Below are positions 58,046 to 64,000 of a stretch of 64,000 nucleotides of DNA, piece by piece. A program made the position numbers and the translations under genes. The DNA comes from Adenanthera pavonina (Eukaryota; Streptophyta; Magnoliopsida; Fabales; Fabaceae). Where the stretch lies: the NCBI GenBank assembly GCA_026686845.1, contig JAIVEN010000028.1, positions 2,371,001-2,435,000 of the forward strand, given 5' to 3'. The number at the start of each line of letters is the position of its first letter. The first letter of the stretch is position 1. A model generated the notes under the pieces. It saw only the letters and a program-made list of their open reading frames with translations. It did not search any database and was not told where the DNA came from.

Positions 58046-59882
58046 TATAAAAGCATCGGTGAATGATGATACAGAGGATATTTTTTCATTCCTTTCGTCT
58101 CTACATACTGCATATCAGATAACAGGTTTTAGAATGAAAATATAAAATTCTCATCTCGACACAATTCCGAATCAATTGATCATGAAAAGATAAAAGTTGC
58201 AAATGGTCGATAAGATGATTGGGATCGAGGGTGAGGAATTAATTTGTTGTGAGGGCGCCTTCTAAACTGTTCGTAGTTGACTATCTTTGATAGTTTTGCA
58301 GAAAACTACTTAAATGTTACCTAAACAAAAAACCTATTATTTTACTATTGTAAATATTTTTAATTTAATTCATTCACATTAAATCCATCAAACTTGGAGT
58401 ATTATTCATTGGGGGACCATTAATCCAATTGATGACCTTGGAACTCAAAAATTGAAATTAATTAAATGAAATGGATGCAACAAATGTATCAACTATCAAT
58501 CAATCACATTCACATTACTTAAAAATAGAAAAATAAAATGGGTCCCCACTACCCACGGTCCTTAACGCTCCTTTTTTTCTCTCCCTTACTTTACTCCTCT
58601 CCCCAAAAAATTCCCATTCTTCTCGTTATTGCCAATGCTTTTTCCGCCTCCTCTCCCCTCGTCTCTCTCTTCAATTCATCGCCATTGGAGCTTTCGTCTG
58701 TGCTTCAAATCTTTATGATTGCGCAAAGCAGAAGCATGGGCTTTTGAGGTTAAATGCTGAAGTAATGAAGTGCCCTGTAAACTATTCATCGGCTACATAT
58801 TATTATAAAATATTTTGTATGATAAGTATTTAGTCTAAAATACAGAGTATTGAATATTTTTCTTTCTATTTTATTTATATATTTAATACTTCTTCTCTTC
58901 TCATTTATAATTCTATAATAATAATAATAGAATGTGATATTTAATAAAGGTAAAATTGGCCATATAGGTGCTTTTTATATTCATTTCAGTTAAAAAATAA
59001 TTTTCTTAATATACATGTAATTGATATAAAATGTCTTATAATATGATCGGAAGGAAATACAGTCTTGTTCTCCATCGTCCCCCAGGCTTAGGAACGTGTC
59101 TAATAATCTCTTAGCTTTTGTTGACACTTAGACATTTTACGATTGGAGCTCTCTCAGCTCTTTGGATCTTTCTGTCTTTTCTTTTCTTTACCTTTTATTT
59201 TTGTTCAATTCTTGGATCAAATAATCAATGTATTACATAGCTAGAGCAATGTTTTGTACTCTTGGATTCTTGATCATCAATATTCAATCCTTTCTTGAAT
59301 GCAAAGTTATGCTCTGTTAGTATAGTCGGTAAACTTTTTCTTCTTGTTTTTTTTTTCTTTTGTTTTTCATTCAGATCGAAGAAAAGCAAAATCCAAAAAC
59401 ATACACAAACCCTAGAGTAAATCATACACTAATCCATAAATGAAGCTACAATAATTCCAGAGTAAGAGTAGTTTAGCAACACATAATCTAAGTTCTAACA
59501 AAAATAAACAAGTAATAACAACCCAACATCAGAATACATGCAAATGGAGGAGAAAGGATAGAGAAAACTAGAGAAGGAAGCCTTGAATCTTCAACCCAAG
59601 TCCTAGCTCCATATGCACTCCATAGCTGCCCCCTTACGCTTCCCAAGCTCCAGAATAAGCCACATGTACCTTATCTCACGAATCACTACCAAAAGTGACA
59701 CTCAAGATAAAAGAAAGTATATATACACTACTTTGCTTACATGTTTAGCTAGAAGTCATTAATTTGATTAACATATTTTTAAATGTTTCTTATGCAATGT
59801 AACAGCATATACTTAATTATAAATTTTTACCCAAACCTTGCCATTTCCAGAGCACTAGAATTTCCAAAGCATGTACATGGAT
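58046..59882. other. Intergenic spacer with a MITE and a CT-rich patch
   Basis: 58555-58740 is pyrimidine-rich and looks like a leader or exon remnant, but no gene model is supported. 58797-59058 is a family B MITE (separate entry). 59080-59230 and 59520-59720 are less AT-rich, without a recognisable frame. Confidence 0.4.
58797..59058. mobile_element. MITE, family B copy 5 (reverse)
   Basis: Shares the ATTTAATAAAGGTAAAATTG and AATATACATGTAATTGATAT words and the AATATGATCGGAAGG right end with the other copies. The left end is eroded (TATTATTATAAAATATTTTG). Confidence 0.65.
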
Positions 59883-59975
59883 CTAAAACTTCAAGCCATG
59901 TTTCCTAAGCTTCTCTTGAATAATAGCATTAAGTCGTTCGATCATGTCTTATGTGAGAAAATTCTTCTCATCTCC

Positions 59976-61333
59976 TGTAACATCCATGAATTTCTATCTA
60001 TGATTAATATGGTTTCAATAAGTTACATTGAATTGTGATGAGCATACATTGAATGAAGGTATACAATGAATTGTGATTTCAATAAGTTACATTGAATGAA
60101 AATATACAATGAATTGTGATTTCAATAAGTTACATTAAATGAAGGTATATAATGAATTATGGTTTAAATAAGTTACATTGAATGAAGTATACAATGAATT
60201 GTGATTTAAATAAATTACATTGAATTATGATGAACATACACTGAATGAAGGTATACAATGAATTACATTAATGAGCATACACTGAATGAAGTTATCCATT
60301 GGATTGATGTCACTTGCTGGCCAAGACATCAACACTATAAATACCCCTCCCATTTCTTCATTTTAGCACCCCACCAGTTGTGAGTGAAAGAAAGAGAGAG
60401 CCAAGGGAGAGAAAGAGAGTGTGAGTGAAAGAGAAGGAAAATGAATGAAGGTTAGTTTCAAGAAAGGTATGGAGATATTTTTCTAGAGTTTATTTTTAGA
60501 GTAAAATTTTTATTCCTTTATAGATTGTTGATTAAGTTAGGAATATATAATGAGAATTTGAGATTAGAAATGAGAATAATAAGATACCAGTGTTTAGAAA
60601 TTAAGTTTAAATGTTTTTAAATTTATACTCATGAGATAATTCCATTAGTACTTATGTGAATATTAGGTACTTAAAAAAAATTCAAGAAGGAAGGCAGGCT
60701 GTTTAGCTCAGAATATTTTTCGGTGGAGATAGCATATTATTTATTTCATGCATTTTCTGTGAATTAATTATGGATGTTATGTGATATTGTTGGATGAGTT
60801 GTTTCAATATAAATGTTTTGAAATGCTATGGATATCTAGTATTGAGAGGAAACTCTGCTGAAAATTTTATAGATGCATGAAATATGAGTTATTTGGTTGT
60901 TTGTATAATTACCTGATTATGAGCATAATTTGTATGAATAATTATATATACTACTGAGATTTTTCCAAATCTCACACCCAATGACTAACAATGTTAGGGT
61001 CAAGTAAAGGTAAAGGCAAGGAGGTGATTAACTGAGAGGAAGCAGATTGGAAGATATTATTTAATATTAGAATAAATGTAATTAAATCATGGTGATGTAC
61101 TTTAGTTATAATTTCTACTCACTGGCTTTACTTTAGATGTTTTGGAACAATTGTTAGATGATTACAATATGGTTGGTTTAATTATTATTAATTAAAATAA
61201 ACTTTCAGATAAGTTATTGTCTTTTAAGTAACTTAATTTTGAAAAGTTTAAGAGTTTTATTATTCTAGACTTTTATTTCTTTCCGCTAGATATATAATAT
61301 ATGATTAAAAGCCTAATAAAATAAGATGTTACA
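59976..61333. mobile_element. Solo LTR, 1358 bp, chromovirus-like ends
   Basis: Inserted in the sulfotransferase pseudogene. It begins TGTAACATCC and ends GATGTTACA, a perfect 9-bp terminal inverted match. A perfect TCTCC duplication flanks it (59971-59975, 61334-61338). LTRs with TGTAACA..TGTTACA ends are typical, from memory, of plant Ty3/gypsy chromoviruses. No internal domains are present, so it is a solo LTR. It contains the minisatellite listed next. Confidence 0.88.
60000..60300. repeat. Minisatellite of about 40-60-bp units inside the solo LTR
   Basis: Words TTTCAATAAGTTACATTGAA, TGAAGGTATACAATGAATTG and GATGAGCATACA recur about six times in irregular order. Non-coding. Confidence 0.8.
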
Positions 61334-62207
61334 TCTCCGACCTCCCCACATCTAAAGAAAGCCTTATTCTCTTCTCCAGTTGGCAATTTTCCGCTCTTAT
61401 TCACTTCCAAATTGCTCAAATTGTCAAAACTACACAACTTTAATATATCACCCACAACATCACCACTCTCTTCCTCCTTAGCAAAACCAAACCCTATAAA
61501 TTTAGGTAGTTCTTTCAAAACCCTAATAGGCTCTCCCCTGAGCTCTTCAAACTTCAAGAACATGTGATCCCAAACTCGCCTTGTGGTACCCCAACATGTG
61601 ATCCCAAAACGGCCCGTAGAAGCTCACTCCCCGACAAAAACTTCTCTAATGAATCCTCAATTGAGTTGAATCCACGAGTTTCTGGTCTTCACTAATTCGT
61701 GAAGTGGCAGAGCGAGACAAACAAATCCTTAGGGTTTCTGTACTTAGACTGCTTTATCGACTCTGGCAACGAAACATACGGGAGGTGACTCGCAAAGAGT
61801 CTTGGCGATGGTAATAAGCTCAAATCAGGCTTATTTTTTGGAGGTAGAGGTTAAGTTCCAAAAAGGGTACCAGAACATGAGGGTTAGCAATGAGAAGAGG
61901 GTGAGGTTGATGGGTTTGGGTCAGGTCTGGATCTAGATTCTGATAATGGGTCTTGCTGTTGAGGATGGCAAAAGCTAGTGCTTTAAGCCAGGTGGCCCCA
62001 GACTTCAGTGACGCGATAAGGAGAATGTCAGAGTCATGTGCTTGTCAGTGGTTTTCGCAAATGAGAACACCTTGCATTTGCCTAGTGTTATGCCAAAAGC
62101 CTTGGTATTGGTGCAATCGGGTTGCATTCTTGGGACAGGTCATCATCTTCTTGGAGGTACTTGGGAACAACAGGAAGATCAAAGGATTCAGATTTTTCTA
62201 ATGGCAT

Positions 62208-62640
62208 GGTTATATTCTATATATGTGTGGAGTGTAGGAACTAATTAAGTATAAAGAGAACAGTTGGGTTGAAGTGAAGGCAGTGAGAAGGGAGAAAGAC
62301 AGTTTAGGATCTCCATACAGAAATATTGATAAATGAACAGTACCAGTGCTGAATTTAGTTTATTCAAATTGAAAATTCAGTTTATAGGAGTACTGAATTT
62401 TTAAACTGAATTCTTGGGGGAATTATTTTCATATGGGGTCCTAAATTGTCTTTCTCCCTTGTGAGAATTTTGAAGGATTTATATAATGTTTGAGAGGACA
62501 GGAATAGTTAGAATCCCAAGTTAATGGTCAGGGAGAGGTTATGTTGAAATGCCTTGGCCATCACTATCATCCTTAAGAAACAGTATGGGGCCACATTCTA
62601 AGAAGTGCACATCCATCATTGTGGTGGTGGAATGGTGGTG
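62208..62640 (-). promoter_or_regulatory. Promoter copy of the sulfotransferase pseudogene
   Basis: Shares GGATTTATATAATGTTTGAGAGG-like text and a CATCCATCATTGTGG-type word with the other upstream regions. A 173-bp MITE is inserted about 80 bp upstream of the start codon. Confidence 0.55.
62288..62460. mobile_element. MITE in the sulfotransferase upstream region
   Basis: AAGGGAGAAAGACAGTTTAG at the left pairs with CTAAATTGTCTTTCTCCCTT at the right. GTGAG occurs on both sides (62283-62287, 62461-62465). The interior is itself a loose palindrome around GAATTTAG / CTGAATTC words. 173 bp, class unknown. Confidence 0.8.
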
Positions 62641-64000
62641 GTTTGAGCATTAAATAGTGTGCGCGTCTTTTTTTTTAAAAAAAAAAAAGAAAGAAAAAAA
62701 CCAGCCAGCACCCACTATTTACTACTAACTAATTTATATTATAGTCAGGTTGGGTCCAAATTGCAGGAAAGTTCTATTGTCGACTTGATTTGTTATATAC
62801 ACAATATATACTCCAACTTGAAACCTTAAGGGCTTTGCACTAAAACTTATGATAATATCTTACCCAAAACAAAAAATTAGAGCCAATAATAGTAGAAGCA
62901 CCAGCGTCATGGTTTCTGGACATGAACGCAACAAGACAACTATACCATTTTGGAAACCATCATGTCCCGTACTGCCCGAAACACGATAACGTTATAATGT
63001 TGGCAGTTGTAGGATTTATGAGCGAAAATTACCCACACCTAGTCTGAAGTTGGTAGATTCCCAAAAAAGAAAAAATCAAATGGCATTTGCATGGCAATGA
63101 GGAACTTTATTTTTGGTAACTTAATTCTTCTTAATTTTTTTTCTCATGCATATTCTTATATTCTTCAGCCATCACACTTATCTCCTTCTCTTCAGGATAA
63201 AGAAAACGTAACTTTTCAATTATTTTTAATATTTATTAGCAAAAATTATAGTTTCCATCTTGATCTTTTCACTAAATTTTGAATTTGGTCTCTATATATA
63301 ATTTTAAAATTTATAATTTACGAATTTTTTATTTAGTTTTTCTACTCTCATTTATAGTTCGTTTTTTTACTTTCATGTAGTTTTTCTACTCTCATTTTTC
63401 GTTTTTTTAGCTCTCATTCAATTATAATTTACGACTACTAGCAAAAATTATCTTCTTTTTACTCTCATTTAGTTTTTCTCTCATCTCGCTCTGAACTTCA
63501 TAAGAACTTGCACCATTAAAAACTCTACAGCATCGATCAGAACTCAATCTTAACAGAAGATTCTATGAAATATGACAATCTATCAGTATGAATTAAAAAT
63601 GCTAACTTTCCCTTAATTCATGACGCATACAGACACACACATATTAATAAGTAAACATAAACAGTACGAGAAATCGTTGGTATCCATGCACATTGAATAT
63701 TGCGAAATAAAGCGTTGATAAATACACACACATGCATGTATATATAGACACACGCACCCTTGTTTTGTGGATCTGCACCAAACCCAATATCTATAATTGT
63801 AAGACCTTTGAACAACAGGAAAATTGGTCTGTTACTAAATTGATGAATCATCATTGGGGGACCATATAGTAATCTTTAATCAACTTTCCATAGAACCGGC
63901 AATTCGTTTAACTATGGTATTTTCAACTAATTCGGTCCGCTCCATATATATATATATATATAATGTTGCTTTAATAATTTTTTTTTCTTTTTCTTAGTTA
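62641..64000. other. Intergenic spacer to the window end
   Basis: AT-rich, with a poly-T/A run near 62670-62700, short repeats of TACTCTCATTT and CGTTTTTTTA at 63340-63480, CA-rich text near 63640-63760, and a TA microsatellite at about 63945-63962. The ORFs here are short and have no recognisable domain. Confidence 0.5.

Larger units (their letters stand above)
59883..62207 (-). pseudogene. Sulfotransferase pseudogene split by a solo LTR
   Basis: Reading from the ATG at 62207 to a stop at 59883, it parallels the intact gene at 53352-54389. Damage: a deletion of about 50 bp after 62132 (around codons 33-50), the PAPS loop changed to SLKSGATW, a one-base shift near 61840, a deletion removing part of the 3'-phosphate motif near 61742, a scrambled segment near 61563-61600, and a 1358-bp LTR insertion near the 3' end. 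The segment 61350-61563 stays open (FEELRGEP.., KLPTGEENKAFFR). Not functional. Confidence 0.92.

Noticed and set aside
58538..58747. Possible first exon of a gene encoding an organelle-targeted protein
   Set aside because: Pyrimidine-rich with a 69-codon frame, but there is no downstream exon or family match and a MITE follows at once.

Overview
The window is nuclear DNA from a flowering plant, most likely a woody eudicot. It is very AT-rich, its genes have GT..AG introns, and it is packed with plant-type transposable elements. The two intact genes are typical plant families. I cannot name the species. Only two loci look functional: an eight-exon ACR4-type ACT-repeat protein gene (minus strand, 17509-20732, conceptual protein 453 aa) and an intronless cytosolic sulfotransferase gene (minus strand, 53352-54389, 345 aa).

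Layout. 1-2720: AT-rich spacer with repeat relics. 2727-13040: an old Ty1/copia retrotransposon with 5-bp target duplications, broken in gag by a 3.9-kb insertion. 13041-17500: repeats, including a 444-bp solo LTR nested in an older repeat, and a Stowaway-type MITE. 17509-20732: the ACR4-like gene. 21420-24850: a decayed tandem array of roughly 235-bp units, split by an 819-bp fold-back element. 25000-32950: gene desert with one GC-rich island. 32955-33833: three consecutive TA-flanked MITEs. 33913-41804: a 7.9-kb PIF/Harbinger DNA transposon carrying relics of its transposase and Myb-like genes, an exon-intron-exon fragment resembling ribosomal protein uL22 (RPL17), and an opposite-strand GRF-type zinc-finger ORF with one stop. 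41805-53350: spacer with many MITEs, including a Mutator-type element with a perfect 9-bp target duplication. 53352-62640: a sulfotransferase tandem array made of one intact gene, one 5' fragment whose start codon has become ACG, and one pseudogene split by a 1358-bp solo LTR. A 1.4-kb TIR element containing a tRNA-derived SINE lies inside this array. 62640-64000: spacer.

How the parts relate. The intact genes are unrelated in function: ACR4-like proteins are thought to be amino-acid-sensing or signalling ACT proteins, and sulfotransferases move sulfate from PAPS to small molecules. The main biology is the layering of mobile elements and what they did to genes: a gene fragment apparently captured with its intron by a Harbinger element, a sulfotransferase family eroded by insertions, and stop codons in transposon coding relics that often look like C-to-T decay. 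I found no CRISPR array, operon, rRNA or tRNA gene. The best candidates for something new are the chimeric Harbinger element, the inferred half-tRNA-Ile primer site of the copia element, and the tandem array upstream of the ACR4-like gene.
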